Positions 8,000 through 17,777 of a DNA stretch of 64,000 bases are shown piece by piece; positions within the stretch are counted from its first letter, which is position 1; every line of letters starts with the position of its first letter. The position numbers and the translations under genes are program-made. The notes beneath the pieces are model-generated. The model ran no database searches and was not told the origin of the DNA. It saw only the letters and a program-made list of their open reading frames with translations. Source of the DNA: GWB2-37-7 sp942492835 (GTDB taxonomy: Bacteria > Bacillota > Clostridia > Lutisporales > Lutisporaceae); assembly GCA_942492835.1 (NCBI GenBank), contig OW818645.1, forward strand, positions 3,472,001-3,536,000, written 5' to 3'.

Positions 8000-8718
8000 G
8001 TGATGGATTGGGGATTTCAAATTTTGTTGACAGCTTTAATAGCGAAGCAAAGCTTGTTGGCGTGATGATTGGTGTTGTTACCAATAACAATTCAGCAAAT
8101 GATAAAGAAAAACCAGGAGCTGGGCGTGTAAAGGTAAAAATACCCTTAATCGGCATGACAGAATCCAATTGGGCACGTATTGCATCTTTTATGGCAGGAA
8201 AGGATAGAGGAGCATTTTTCCTTCCAGAGGTGGGGGATGAGGTATTGGTAGCGTTTGAAAATGGAGATGTCAATAAACCATATATAATAGGTTCCTTATG
8301 GAATGGAAAAGATGCACCGCCAGAAGCAAATAGTGATGGGAAGAACGACACAAAGATTATCAAATCTCGCAGTGGACATACTGTACAGTTTTTTGACAAA
8401 AAGAACGAAGAAAAAATTGTTATAAAAACCTCCAAAGGACATCTGATTCAAATGGATGATAAGAATGGGTCCGAAAATATACAGATAGCAGATAAATCAG
8501 GAAACAACAAGATAATCATTAATACCAAGGACAATAAGATATCCATAAATTCAGCCAAGGACATAGAAATCGGAGCCCCAAAGGGGAAGCTGGTGCTTAA
8601 TGCAAAGAATATTGAGATAAAGGCATCGGCTGATGTCAAAATAGAAGCAGCTACTGGAATGAACCTAAAAGCCTCGGCAAATATGGTCATAAAGGGTGCT
8701 GCGGTTAATATTAACTAG
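7996..8718 (+). CDS. Baseplate spike, gpV/gp5-like with beta-helix tail
   Basis: This 240-residue protein has an N-terminal OB-fold of the phage baseplate assembly protein V family (GRVKVKIPLIGMTESNWARI and FLPEVGDEVLVAFENGDVNKPYIIGSLWNG). A repetitive beta-rich region of short repeats with INTKDNKI, INSAKDI and IEIKASADVKIEAAT follows, which would form the trimeric beta-helix of the membrane-piercing spike. It overlaps the hub gene and precedes the PAAR gene, so the whole piercing tip is encoded in order. Confidence 0.92.
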   Translation: MSDGLGISNFVDSFNSEAKLVGVMIGVVTNNNSANDKEKPGAGRVKVKIPLIGMTESNWARIASFMAGKDRGAFFLPEVGDEVLVAFENGDVNKPYIIGSLWNGKDAPPEANSDGKNDTKIIKSRSGHTVQFFDKKNEEKIVIKTSKGHLIQMDDKNGSENIQIADKSGNNKIIINTKDNKISINSAKDIEIGAPKGKLVLNAKNIEIKASADVKIEAATGMNLKASANMVIKGAAVNIN

Positions 8719-8760
8719 CAGCTTAACTGACAAGTTACACTACAGAAGGGAGCGGTTTTC

Positions 8761-9156
8761 ATGGGACAACCTGCCGCAAAACAAGGTGATCAAGTTATTG
8801 CAACTGATACACATATTATAATGATTCCAGCTGTACCTTCACCGGTTCCCACGCCACTGCCTCACCCATTTACAGGAATGTTAAGCGATGGTCTTAGCAG
8901 TAATGTGAAGATAATGGGAAAGCCTGCTGCAACGGTGAACTCCATAGCAAATAATACTCCGCCCCATATACCTTCTGGAGGTCCATTTCAAAAACCTCCG
9001 CAGAATAAGGGCAAAATCATTATGGGAAGTACCACTGTGAAAATAAACGGGAAAATGGCTGCTAGAAATGGTGATATGGCAATGACCTGCAATGATCCAG
9101 CTGATATGCCTATTGGTAAGGTTGTTGCAGTAGGAACAGTTATGATAGGAGGTTAA
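8761..9156 (+). CDS. PAAR-like spike tip protein
   Basis: This 131-residue, Gly/Pro-rich protein resembles the PAAR or DUF4150 family: GQPAAKQGDQVIATDTH at the start, a VKIMGKPAATVNSIANNTPPHIP core, and TTVKINGKMAARNGDMAMTCND near the end. PAAR proteins form a small cone at the tip of the spike, often with a metal bound by His and Cys residues; His18, His62 and the single Cys near residue 111 are candidates. The ribosome binding site GGGAG lies 9 bases before the start. No toxin domain is fused. Confidence 0.88.
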   Translation: MGQPAAKQGDQVIATDTHIIMIPAVPSPVPTPLPHPFTGMLSDGLSSNVKIMGKPAATVNSIANNTPPHIPSGGPFQKPPQNKGKIIMGSTTVKINGKMAARNGDMAMTCNDPADMPIGKVVAVGTVMIGG

Positions 9157-9157
9157 C

Positions 9158-9553
9158 ATGGAAGTAATTGATTTTTTAGGAAAGGGTCTAAAGTTTCCCA
9201 TTTCCATAAAAAAAGAAAGTCTGTGTACTGCCGATGGAGAACAGTCGATTAAGGATTCAGTAATCTTAATCCTGGGAACAGCCAAAGGAGAGCGTGTTAT
9301 GTGTCCAAACTTTGGCTGCAAACTTAATGAGCTAGTATTTGCTCCAAATAATAGAAGTACATCAACCTTGATAAAAAACTATATTGAAGAAGCATTGCTG
9401 AATTGGGAGCCACGAATAGATATTGAGAGTATAAATGTAACTCCAAAGGCTGATGAGCCAGTTTTACAGATATCGATAGACTATCTCATTAACTCCAGCA
9501 ATACTAAGGCAAATTTGGTTTATCCATTTTATCTTGAAAGTGTGGGAAAATAA
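9158..9553 (+). CDS. Baseplate wedge protein, gp25/GPW family
   Basis: This 131-residue protein contains the gp25-like lysozyme-fold core: an early FLGKGLKFPI segment, EQSIKDSVILILGTAKGERVM and NFGCKLNELVFAPNNRSTSTLIKNYIEEALLNWEPRI. Family members join sheath and baseplate wedges and are structural. The gene starts one base after the PAAR stop, and its own stop overlaps the next start. Confidence 0.93.
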   Translation: MEVIDFLGKGLKFPISIKKESLCTADGEQSIKDSVILILGTAKGERVMCPNFGCKLNELVFAPNNRSTSTLIKNYIEEALLNWEPRIDIESINVTPKADEPVLQISIDYLINSSNTKANLVYPFYLESVGK

Positions 9554-12500
9554 TGCCAAATATAATACCAAAAATTGATAATAGGGATCAGCGGTATCTG
9601 GTTAAAGAACTAAGAAACTTGATTCTTACGTATTGTCCAGAATGGAACAATGTTGAAGAGCTTGAAGCAGACCAACAAGTGAATGCGCTTGTCTATATTT
9701 TTTCAAACATGATGGACAAGGTCATAAATAGCTTGAATCAGACTCTTGATAGTAACCTAGTTGAGTTTTTAAACATGATAGGTATTAGCCCTACTCCTCC
9801 AAGAGTAGCAAAAGCCCCCTTGGTATTTACGTTAAAGGAGGATTGGGAAACATATGCTTTGGTGCCATTAGGAACAAAGGTATCTGCACAGCCTGAAAAT
9901 CAAGAAGAGGCTGTCTTTGAAACAGAGAACGACTTAACTGTAATAAAACCCCGACTGATAAGAGCTGTAAGCATTGACCCACAGCATGACAAATGGAGCA
10001 ATCAAGACTTTATATTTGCTGCTGAACCTACTGGAGAGCAAGCAGAGCTGTTTTGTGGTAATTCTACAGTATTACACAGACTGTATATAGGACACCCAGA
10101 GCTTTACGATTTTGAAGAAGCTGGAAGCTCCTTAACAGTATATTTTAACGAATTGCAGCCAATGGTAGCTTCAGACAGCCATTATTTTGATTTTGAATGG
10201 TATGGCTTCGATGAAGATGGAAATCCCAAGAAACTTGAAGTAGCTAGTATCAGTCAAACAAATGATACATTGTGGAGATATGCAGTAACTTTTAAGGGCT
10301 TAGTCGGTTCTCCTGAAAAGACGATTTTGGGGTATGACAAGGAAGGAGTTTACCAAAGCTGGACAAACAAGTGGATCTTTGCACAGTTGAAAACACAAAT
10401 TACAGATACAACTATTATACCTGACATTGAAGACATTCAGCTTGCTTTAAATGTAAAGGTAGAAGCTTCCTCACCAATTTATGCTGACATTGTTGCTTGC
10501 AATGACACAACACTCGACATGAATAAGGATTTTTACCCATTTGGTGATAAGCCTATAGTAAATGATGCCTTCTATATTGCCTCCAAGGAAGCATTTTCCA
10601 AAGAAGCTTCCAAGGTAACTATGAATATCATACTTTCTGATACAACAATCTGTAAGCTGCCAGATACATTGTCAGTAACACTATACTGGGAATACTGGAA
10701 TGGTACAGAATGGAAGACTATGGACGTTGATGAGCTTGATATAGTTAATTCAATTGATCAAGCTGCGGAAGTTATGTTTGAAAGCCCACTTACGAGAAAT
10801 GCTTCAACGGAACCTGGTACTGCTGAGACTTTTACTAAAACAGGAAGTATAAAGTTTACGTGTCCTGCAATTAAGCCCTGTACTATCAATGGGGAAGAGA
10901 ACTACTGGATACGTGCACGTATTATCAATGGAGATTATGGCAAGGCGGAGCAGTACCACTACAAGGATAAAATAGTCAATATTGATGGTAAAGATGTAAA
11001 AGTAGCTGAATTAGTTGGATGTACAAAAGCAACCTTTGCACCGCCATCTCTCAAAAAAATGACTATTAGCTATTCTTATACTGTTAAAGATTGTCCAGAA
11101 ATGGTATTAGCAGAAAACAACTATAGTATTTTATGTAAAACTGTTGAATATATTAATGGTCAAAAATATTTTTCGCCTTTTTCTCCTTTTTCACCGTGTT
11201 CAGAAGCTGATCCTACTTTTTATTTAGCTTTTGACAGTGATATAAGCAGTTTACCCATTTCGTTATTTTTCCCATTATCTGGCGACCAATTGGGAAAGGA
11301 TCCTATTGTAGCTTGGGAATATTGGAATGGAAGAAAGTGGCTTGCACTAAGCGTAAATGATGCTATAAAAAACTTTACACGAAGAGAGATACTACAGTTT
11401 ACTGCTCCGACTGATGTAGAAAAACGTCCTCTCTTTGGGACAGAGAATTATTGGATTCGTGCACGTCTAGAAGCTGGAGAATTTGAGGTATATCCGATGC
11501 TCAGTAATGTGTATACCAATGCTATATGGAGCAGAAATGCGAACACCATAGAGGGCGAAATTCTAGGCTCTAGCAATGGCGAACCAGACCAAAACTTCCA
11601 GCTGTCGAGAAACCCAGTTCTAACTGAACAAAATTTGTGGGTGAGTGAGATTCTTAACAAAGAAGAATGGAAGCTTTGGGAGGAAGTAAAAACATTCTCA
11701 CTTTCAGGGACAGACAGTAGACACTATATGATGAATCATGCCACTGGCAGTATTACACTTGGAAATGGAAAGAATGGAATGGTTCCTCCAGCAGGTATAG
11801 ACAATGTTAAGTGTGATTATAAGCAGGGTGGAGGCTCAAGTGGAAATGTGCAGGAAAACACAATAACTACATTATGGGATAGCTTGTCTGGAATTGATGC
11901 GGTTACCAACCCAATTCCAGCAGATGGGGGCTTCAATCAGGAAGAAGAGGATGAAGCAAAAGTTCGTGGAGCGCACACCTTAAAAAGCTGGGACAGGGGT
12001 GTTACCTGCGAGGATATCGAGTGGATGGTACATGAAGCAGCACCTCAAATAGCAGTTGTAAAGTGTCTTCCAACATTGGATAGGGATCTGAACTTTGTGC
12101 CTGGAAAGGCTACTGTGATAGTAGTTCCAGAATATGAAGCTCCAAAGCCTGTACCAAGTCAGGAGCTGCTTAATGAAATCGAAGAATATTTATCTGAAAG
12201 AATGCCTGCCATACTAAATACATCAGATGAACCCTGTATAGAGGTGGTTGGACCTGAGTACATACGTATCGGGGTAGAAGCTTCAGTAAAATATACTAAG
12301 CCAGAGAAGACAAAAATAATAGAAGGCAATATAATAGACAATTTGAAGCAGTTCTTAAGCCCTATTCATGGAGGACAGGAATTTACAGGCTGGGAGCTTG
12401 GCCATAACCTATATGTTTCTGAGGTATGCTCTGTAATAAAGAATACATCAGGTGTAGATTATATCAGCGATATCTCCATAAAAGCTTCTGTCCAGTGCTT

Positions 12501-13221
12501 TACAATTAATCTGGAAAAGCTAAAGGATGGAGCTTATGAACCCAGCGTTCCATATCCCAAATACAGTGCGGTACGAACTAGCGATAATAAGATAATACTT
12601 GCCCTGGCAGAAAATCTTCCAGCAAATAAAGGCGTTAAATACTTAAAGGTAAGAGGCTTTAAAGAAAATGATGAGATTACACTCTATTATCGCACATTTA
12701 CTCCAAAAAAGCTGATTGTAGTGTCTATTGATGGAGATATCATAGAGTGCAGAACAAAGGATAGAGATATCCTTGGAAATGACTATCCGGCGGGCAGTGA
12801 TGTAGAAGCTGCAGTGACAAAAGACTTGACAATACGCTCCTATATTTTAAATAACCTAAAAAGTGATGCTGAGTCCTTCTTCATAAAGATTGCAGTGCCT
12901 GAAATCCATGACATATTGTATTTATGTCGTAATGATGAGTATATAAATACCACACCCCTAAAAGTCCTCGAAGTACGGTCAGAAGATATATTTTTGGAGG
13001 AAAATCAACTGGTCTGCAATGGTATTCACTATATCAATAAAAAGCCAGAATTGATATTCCCTTATCTCATGAACGACGACACCAACTTTGTTCATGACTT
13101 GAGTGCCATAACAAGCCAATGCAATTTGGAAGGGATTTCAAAAGAGGATAGAGTTTATTTAAGTGAGCTGTCAGACACGGAAATACATGAATGTAAATAC
13201 TGCTTTTCTCATGAAGAATGA
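9553..13221 (+). CDS. Large baseplate-J wedge protein (Pvc11-like)
   Basis: At 1222 residues this is a putative baseplate assembly protein of the Pvc11/Afp11 type. The N-terminus (residues about 15-80, LRNLILTYCPEWNN and VEFLNMIGISPTPPRVAKAPL) is typical. Two copies of a beta module with WEYWNG...W and ENYWIRAR motifs occur near residues 380-460 and 595-650. The baseplate-J core follows, including TITLGNGKNGMVPPAG, TLKSWDRGVTCEDIEWMVHEAAP and the GWELGHNLYVSEVCSVI stretch. About 150 further residues lie at the C-terminus. These proteins form the wedge ring that triggers contraction. It overlaps gp25 by one base. Confidence 0.92.
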   Translation: MPNIIPKIDNRDQRYLVKELRNLILTYCPEWNNVEELEADQQVNALVYIFSNMMDKVINSLNQTLDSNLVEFLNMIGISPTPPRVAKAPLVFTLKEDWETYALVPLGTKVSAQPENQEEAVFETENDLTVIKPRLIRAVSIDPQHDKWSNQDFIFAAEPTGEQAELFCGNSTVLHRLYIGHPELYDFEEAGSSLTVYFNELQPMVASDSHYFDFEWYGFDEDGNPKKLEVASISQTNDTLWRYAVTFKGLVGSPEKTILGYDKEGVYQSWTNKWIFAQLKTQITDTTIIPDIEDIQLALNVKVEASSPIYADIVACNDTTLDMNKDFYPFGDKPIVNDAFYIASKEAFSKEASKVTMNIILSDTTICKLPDTLSVTLYWEYWNGTEWKTMDVDELDIVNSIDQAAEVMFESPLTRNASTEPGTAETFTKTGSIKFTCPAIKPCTINGEENYWIRARIINGDYGKAEQYHYKDKIVNIDGKDVKVAELVGCTKATFAPPSLKKMTISYSYTVKDCPEMVLAENNYSILCKTVEYINGQKYFSPFSPFSPCSEADPTFYLAFDSDISSLPISLFFPLSGDQLGKDPIVAWEYWNGRKWLALSVNDAIKNFTRREILQFTAPTDVEKRPLFGTENYWIRARLEAGEFEVYPMLSNVYTNAIWSRNANTIEGEILGSSNGEPDQNFQLSRNPVLTEQNLWVSEILNKEEWKLWEEVKTFSLSGTDSRHYMMNHATGSITLGNGKNGMVPPAGIDNVKCDYKQGGGSSGNVQENTITTLWDSLSGIDAVTNPIPADGGFNQEEEDEAKVRGAHTLKSWDRGVTCEDIEWMVHEAAPQIAVVKCLPTLDRDLNFVPGKATVIVVPEYEAPKPVPSQELLNEIEEYLSERMPAILNTSDEPCIEVVGPEYIRIGVEASVKYTKPEKTKIIEGNIIDNLKQFLSPIHGGQEFTGWELGHNLYVSEVCSVIKNTSGVDYISDISIKASVQCFTINLEKLKDGAYEPSVPYPKYSAVRTSDNKIILALAENLPANKGVKYLKVRGFKENDEITLYYRTFTPKKLIVVSIDGDIIECRTKDRDILGNDYPAGSDVEAAVTKDLTIRSYILNNLKSDAESFFIKIAVPEIHDILYLCRNDEYINTTPLKVLEVRSEDIFLEENQLVCNGIHYINKKPELIFPYLMNDDTNFVHDLSAITSQCNLEGISKEDRVYLSELSDTEIHECKYCFSHEE

Positions 13222-13268
13222 CATGACAAGCCTGTACTTTAAAAATCCTTATGAAAGGAGGAAGATAA

Positions 13269-14141
13269 ATGTCGTTATCAAAGCCGATTCTAGACAATAT
13301 GGTATTTGAGGACCTTGTAAAGGAAGCAAAATCACTAATACCAGTATATGCACCTGAGTGGACTAATCATAATCCCTCAGACCCTGGGATTACCTTGATT
13401 GAACTGTTTGCTTGGCTATGTGAGATGATAATCTACCGCATTGATCAGGTTCCTGAAGAAAACTACCTGAGATTCTTAAACCTACTGGGAATACAGCTAA
13501 ATGAAGGAGAAGAGCTTTCGTCAGGAATACGTCGAGGTGTGAGCCAGCTTTCTGAGTGTACCAGGGCTGTTACTTCTGAGGATTATGAGGTATTAGCTTA
13601 TAAAGGTCTTATGGAAAAGCCCGACATACAGGAAAAGTACCCGGATCTAGCTGTGCGAACAATATGCCTTGTGAACAGAGATTTAGAAAATGTAGGATAC
13701 GAGACTTTGGAACAATTTGGACATATCTCAATTATACTTGTCATAAATACACAGAATCAAAAGGATTTCTTACGAGATATAGATGATATCAGACAATATG
13801 TAAAACAATACCTGTCTGAGAGAAAATTGTTAACAACACATATCCATGTTGTTAGCCCAGAATATCGAGAAGCTAAGATTTCCATACAGGTGGCTGCAAG
13901 GGAAAAGCAACTGGAAGCAACAGTGAGAGAAGTGGTGGAGAAGTATCTCGATGCTATAACTGGAGGAGAGGATGGCAGTGGATGGCATCTTGGAAGAAAT
14001 CTTTATACCTCAGATTTGTTCTATTTGATTGAGGGAATATCAGGTATAGAACATGTTATACGAGTGGAGCTGGATGTTCCTGAGCTTCAGTCATACCAGC
14101 TAATTAAAATTAAAGAGCTTGAAATCGAGGTGGAAGTATGA
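13269..14141 (+). CDS. Second baseplate-J protein (Pvc12-like, short)
   Basis: This 290-residue protein has the LVKEAKSLIPVYAPEWTNHN and DPGITLIELFAWLCEMIIYRID segments seen at the N-terminus of baseplate-J proteins, then a CTRAVTSEDYEVLAYKG motif and a C-terminal SGWHLGRNLYTSDLFYLIEGI stretch like that of the larger protein upstream. It is shorter than PVC/Afp12 proteins and lacks their middle modules. It probably forms the second wedge subunit. The start has an AAAGGAGGAAG ribosome binding site, and the end overlaps the next gene by 4 bases. Confidence 0.88.
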   Translation: MSLSKPILDNMVFEDLVKEAKSLIPVYAPEWTNHNPSDPGITLIELFAWLCEMIIYRIDQVPEENYLRFLNLLGIQLNEGEELSSGIRRGVSQLSECTRAVTSEDYEVLAYKGLMEKPDIQEKYPDLAVRTICLVNRDLENVGYETLEQFGHISIILVINTQNQKDFLRDIDDIRQYVKQYLSERKLLTTHIHVVSPEYREAKISIQVAAREKQLEATVREVVEKYLDAITGGEDGSGWHLGRNLYTSDLFYLIEGISGIEHVIRVELDVPELQSYQLIKIKELEIEVEV

Positions 14142-14881
14142 CGGAACAGATAAACAGTAAATATACACAATATCTGCCCAGAATATATCAGAAGAGCTCA
14201 GATGAAACGAATTCAGATTATTTTTTAGGACGTTTTCTCAAAGCCTTTGAATCGATACTGACAGGTACTACCCAAAATGAGGGAGAGGTCATAGGAATTG
14301 AAGCACTGCTGGATCGGTTTGATCAGTATCTTGATCCATCTCGGACACCTCCGCAGCTGCTTAGTTGGCTGGCAGGATGGGTAGGTCTTGAATTAGAGGA
14401 TACTGTCGATTTTTATGGAGAAGCAGATAACAGACAAAAAAATACTATAAATACTCAGATTATTCCATTAGTTGAAGCACGCCAATCAATAAATCGAAAC
14501 ATGATTGGAAAAGAAGTGCAGATATACAAAATACTAGGCACCTTAGAAGGCTTGTTGAAGCATTTGCAAACCTATGCAGGTGAAGAAACAACTATAACCA
14601 TTGATGAATTTGAGCAAGCTGCCAAGATTGGACAAATAGGAAGAGTGGGAGTGGGGACTATGGTAGGGAGTGCAAAGCCATGCTTCTTTTCGGTACATGC
14701 ACTCATTCCAGCTCATAACAGAAGTGCATTGCAGAAAAAGATAGCAATAATTCGCAAAATCATAGAAAAAGAAAAACCAGTCTATACCAATTACATACTC
14801 ACAAATGAGATACCAGCCATGCGTGTGGGAGTGTATTCCCGAATCGGAAGGGATACACTGGTTGGAGGCATGATTGAGTAA
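14138..14881 (+). CDS. Tail protein I (P2 gpI-like) fiber connector
   Basis: This 247-residue protein matches the phage tail protein I family through YTQYLPRIYQ, DYFLGRFLKAFESIL and the DPSRTPPQLLSWLAGWVGLEL signature at about residues 66-87. In P2-like tails gpI sits on the baseplate edge and helps attach tail fibers, which fits its position directly before three fiber genes. The start overlaps the preceding stop in an ATGA. Confidence 0.9.
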   Translation: MTEQINSKYTQYLPRIYQKSSDETNSDYFLGRFLKAFESILTGTTQNEGEVIGIEALLDRFDQYLDPSRTPPQLLSWLAGWVGLELEDTVDFYGEADNRQKNTINTQIIPLVEARQSINRNMIGKEVQIYKILGTLEGLLKHLQTYAGEETTITIDEFEQAAKIGQIGRVGVGTMVGSAKPCFFSVHALIPAHNRSALQKKIAIIRKIIEKEKPVYTNYILTNEIPAMRVGVYSRIGRDTLVGGMIE

Positions 14882-14900
14882 TAAACAAGCTAAAAGAACA

Positions 14901-14923
14901 TATTATGAATATCCGGAGGAAGC
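14901..14923 (+). repeat. 23-base direct repeat, copy 1, with ribosome binding site
   Basis: The 23 bases TATTATGAATATCCG...GGAAGC before the first fiber gene are identical to 17751-17773 before the second fiber gene and contain the GGAGGAAG ribosome binding site. This indicates duplication of the fiber gene with its leader. Confidence 0.85.
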
Positions 14924-14928
14924 GGGAA

Positions 14929-17538
14929 ATGGGAAATGAATTAAAAAGAATGCGCTATTTTGACGGACTCCTTTTAGATGCAGAAGACTATAAACTGGAT
15001 CAGGAATATCAGCGGAGGATTCAACAGCTTCATAGCCGTTACCTGCATACATGGGGTATTGTAACCGGACTTGAAGTTGAGCCAGTAGAAGTAGAGGTGT
15101 CCGAAGGTGTAACAAAGGCGACCAGTAAGATAAAAATTACTGAAGGATTAGCTCTAAACCAGGTGGATGTCAATGGAGAGAGTATAAGTCAGGAAATATA
15201 TATATATGACGGACATCCTGACAGCACACTGGATCTTTCACAATATTTAGCTGGAGAAAATATTTATATAAGCGTCAGATATGATGAGGTTTCAGAGTAT
15301 AGAGATGAAATCGAAAAAGGGAAGGGTCAGGAAATCCATATTTGGGAGAGGGGCCGCATCGTTCATAGTAAGGATAAGCCTATTGATCCTAAGAAGGAAA
15401 TAATTATCGCAAGGATCATACCTGGAAGTGTCACCAATGGAATTGTCATCGATAAAGCTTGCATATTCACTGTGGACACAGATAATACTGAGCTTAGAAC
15501 CTATGCAGGGCCAGCAGGCAGGGTATTGGCACTGGAAAAGATTATTTTCAATTTGGATGAAGATACCAATAGTATGCCTTATATAAGGGCGATGGATATC
15601 GGAAAAAACCAAGAGGGAAATAATGAAGTAGGTTTAGAGGTCAACTCACCGCTATCAATCTTTACAGACAAAGTGAATATCAAAGGAGACTTGATTGTTG
15701 AGGGCAATCTTACTGTAAAAACAGAAAACGCAGAGGATGAAGTTAAGATTTCAAACAGCTATGTACAAGTTAACAGTAAAGCTGAGGGGCAACCGTGGGA
15801 GATTACATATGGAGGACTTGAGGTTTTTCGTGGCGGTTTGGGAGAAAATGATGCTCGTATTGCATGGTCAGAAGCTGCTGGAAGGTGGCAGATTGGAACT
15901 GTAAATGAAATGAAGGACATAGCCTATGGACTTAATTGGGAGAAATTAATCAGAGGTGGCAATGCTGACGAGCTTCATAAGCACAGTGAACTAGTATTTT
16001 TCAATGAAACAGATAAAACAGTTGAAACAGTTTTGAAGGTGGATGATGATAAAAATCTATCCATGAATGGAAACCTTACATTGAAGGATAAAACAATATG
16101 GTTCAAGTCATTGGATGATACAAACAATGGAATCGGCTGGTTTGGAACTGGGAAGCTCTTTGCTGGAATAAATGTTGATGGCCCTGTGCTATTCGGCAAA
16201 AATGGAGGAATACTAGGAACTACCGCTACTGGAGAAAAATCAGTGCTTTCATGGAACAGTACAGGCAATGTAGGAATTGGTATAGAAGCTTCAAAGAATG
16301 ACAAGCTTGCGGTAGGTGGAAGCCTAAAAATATTAAGCGGTACCAATCCTATAAGATTTACTCATGTATGGTCAGGCTTTCCTGACTCAGCAAAAAATCA
16401 AGCAGAAATCTGCAATGATACCACATACCATAAGGCATTAATGATTGTTGGTAATAAGTCTGCACAAGAGACAGTTAGAAGAGTAGGTATATGGGACAGG
16501 CTGGATGTCAACGGGCTGCTCTATGTCAATGGCAGCATGCAGATGTCTAAAGCACTGACACCAAGTGCAGGTAATGGAAACAACGGTATCATATTCCCTG
16601 CTAATCCAGGGGGCGGCTTATATGATAGCGCCTGGATCAAATATTACCCAAGAGAGGGTGAAGCCTGTACACTGGAAATCGGTACTAAAAATGATGCAGA
16701 CGACAACATTTCCATAATGGCATCAGGAAATGTAGGCATAGGAACTAGGACACCTGCGGACAAGCTTGATGTGAACGGTTGGGTACGACTTCTCAGTGAT
16801 TCAAATCCTTTGCGTTTTACATCCTCATGGAATCCAACCAATGATCCAGGGACATCAAACTATGCAGAAATTTGTAATGATACCACAAGATACAAGTCAT
16901 TGCTCATTATCGGTAACAAATCCGGAGGTGAGGGAAGAAAAGTATCTGTATGGGACAAGTTGGAGGTTAATGGAACACTTCAGGTAAAAGGAAATTTCAA
17001 GGCGACAAATGCTATTGTCCCAAGTGTAGGTTATGGAGAAAACAATGGTATCATGTTCCCGAAAGATCCAGGAGGAGGTTCGGGAGACGCAGCCTGGATT
17101 AGGTATTATTCTGATACAAGACGTGGCGGCGGAGAAAACATGACACTGGAAATCGGAATTTCCAATGATGGAAATTATAATAGCATAGGTGGAGACCGAC
17201 TGCGTTTATATGCAAGCGGTGGTGTGTATATAGATGGATATTTTTATTACACTTCATCCAAGGAATTCAAGGAGAATATTTCAGGACTTCCTACACAAAA
17301 GGCAAAAGAGATTCTTGAGGGTTTAAACCCTGTAACCTATAACTTTAAAGGGGATATGGAGAGAACTACAATGGGATTTATAGCGGAGGAAGTACCAGAA
17401 GCTGTTGCAGCTCATGATAAAAAGGCAATAAGCCCAATGGAGATTATGACGGTTCTTACAAGTGTAGTAAAGGATCAGAAAAAAGCAATTGCAAAGCTTC
17501 AAAAACAGTTGGATACAATAACAGGATTAAAAAACTAA
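14929..17538 (+). CDS. eCIS tail fiber 1 with S74 chaperone domain
   Basis: This 869-residue fiber protein begins with an attachment domain shared by all three fibers (MGNELKRMRYFDGLLLDAED, then LHSRYLHTWGIVTGLEVEP). The middle has one FRGG-DARIAW module and two copies of a receptor-type module with NPIRFT, AEICNDT, WDRLDVNG, NGIIFP and AWIKYY motifs. The C-terminus (about 775-869) is a peptidase S74 intramolecular chaperone with a plausible Ser-Lys dyad in SSKEFKENI, so the fiber probably self-cleaves after trimerisation. ATG at 14929 was preferred to 14905 because of the GGAGGAAG site and the matching start of fiber 2. Confidence 0.85.
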   Translation: MGNELKRMRYFDGLLLDAEDYKLDQEYQRRIQQLHSRYLHTWGIVTGLEVEPVEVEVSEGVTKATSKIKITEGLALNQVDVNGESISQEIYIYDGHPDSTLDLSQYLAGENIYISVRYDEVSEYRDEIEKGKGQEIHIWERGRIVHSKDKPIDPKKEIIIARIIPGSVTNGIVIDKACIFTVDTDNTELRTYAGPAGRVLALEKIIFNLDEDTNSMPYIRAMDIGKNQEGNNEVGLEVNSPLSIFTDKVNIKGDLIVEGNLTVKTENAEDEVKISNSYVQVNSKAEGQPWEITYGGLEVFRGGLGENDARIAWSEAAGRWQIGTVNEMKDIAYGLNWEKLIRGGNADELHKHSELVFFNETDKTVETVLKVDDDKNLSMNGNLTLKDKTIWFKSLDDTNNGIGWFGTGKLFAGINVDGPVLFGKNGGILGTTATGEKSVLSWNSTGNVGIGIEASKNDKLAVGGSLKILSGTNPIRFTHVWSGFPDSAKNQAEICNDTTYHKALMIVGNKSAQETVRRVGIWDRLDVNGLLYVNGSMQMSKALTPSAGNGNNGIIFPANPGGGLYDSAWIKYYPREGEACTLEIGTKNDADDNISIMASGNVGIGTRTPADKLDVNGWVRLLSDSNPLRFTSSWNPTNDPGTSNYAEICNDTTRYKSLLIIGNKSGGEGRKVSVWDKLEVNGTLQVKGNFKATNAIVPSVGYGENNGIMFPKDPGGGSGDAAWIRYYSDTRRGGGENMTLEIGISNDGNYNSIGGDRLRLYASGGVYIDGYFYYTSSKEFKENISGLPTQKAKEILEGLNPVTYNFKGDMERTTMGFIAEEVPEAVAAHDKKAISPMEIMTVLTSVVKDQKKAIAKLQKQLDTITGLKN

Positions 17539-17557
17539 AATGTTGGAGGTTGAAGGC

Positions 17558-17740
17558 ATGAAGGAAGAAATAGAAGCACGTATAAAAGAGTTAAAGGAAG
17601 AGTTAGAATCAGGGAAAAAAATCATGGAAGATTTAGATACAAAACGCACAAATATTATGTATACCCTGCTCAGAATTAGTGGAGCTATCCAGGCGCTTGA
17701 AGAAGTAGAAAAGAAAGCGGATGAGGTTGTCTGTTCATAG
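17558..17740 (+). CDS. Small coiled-coil protein between fibers 1 and 2
   Basis: This 60-residue protein starts MKEEIEARIKELKEELESG and continues with DTKRTNIMYTLLRISGAIQALEE, a heptad pattern of a short coiled coil. The frame is open from an ATG at 17540, but 17558 is better placed after GGAGGTTGAAGG and matches its paralog at 20492. I do not recognise the family. It sits immediately after a fiber gene; a fiber-specific assembly or attachment factor is possible but only inferred. Confidence 0.72.
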   Translation: MKEEIEARIKELKEELESGKKIMEDLDTKRTNIMYTLLRISGAIQALEEVEKKADEVVCS

Positions 17741-17750
17741 AAACCAGTAG

Positions 17751-17773
17751 TATTATGAATATCCGGAGGAAGC
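17751..17773 (+). repeat. 23-base direct repeat, copy 2
   Basis: This is identical to 14901-14923 and carries the GGAGGAAG ribosome binding site of the second fiber gene. Confidence 0.85.
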
Positions 17774-17777
17774 AGCA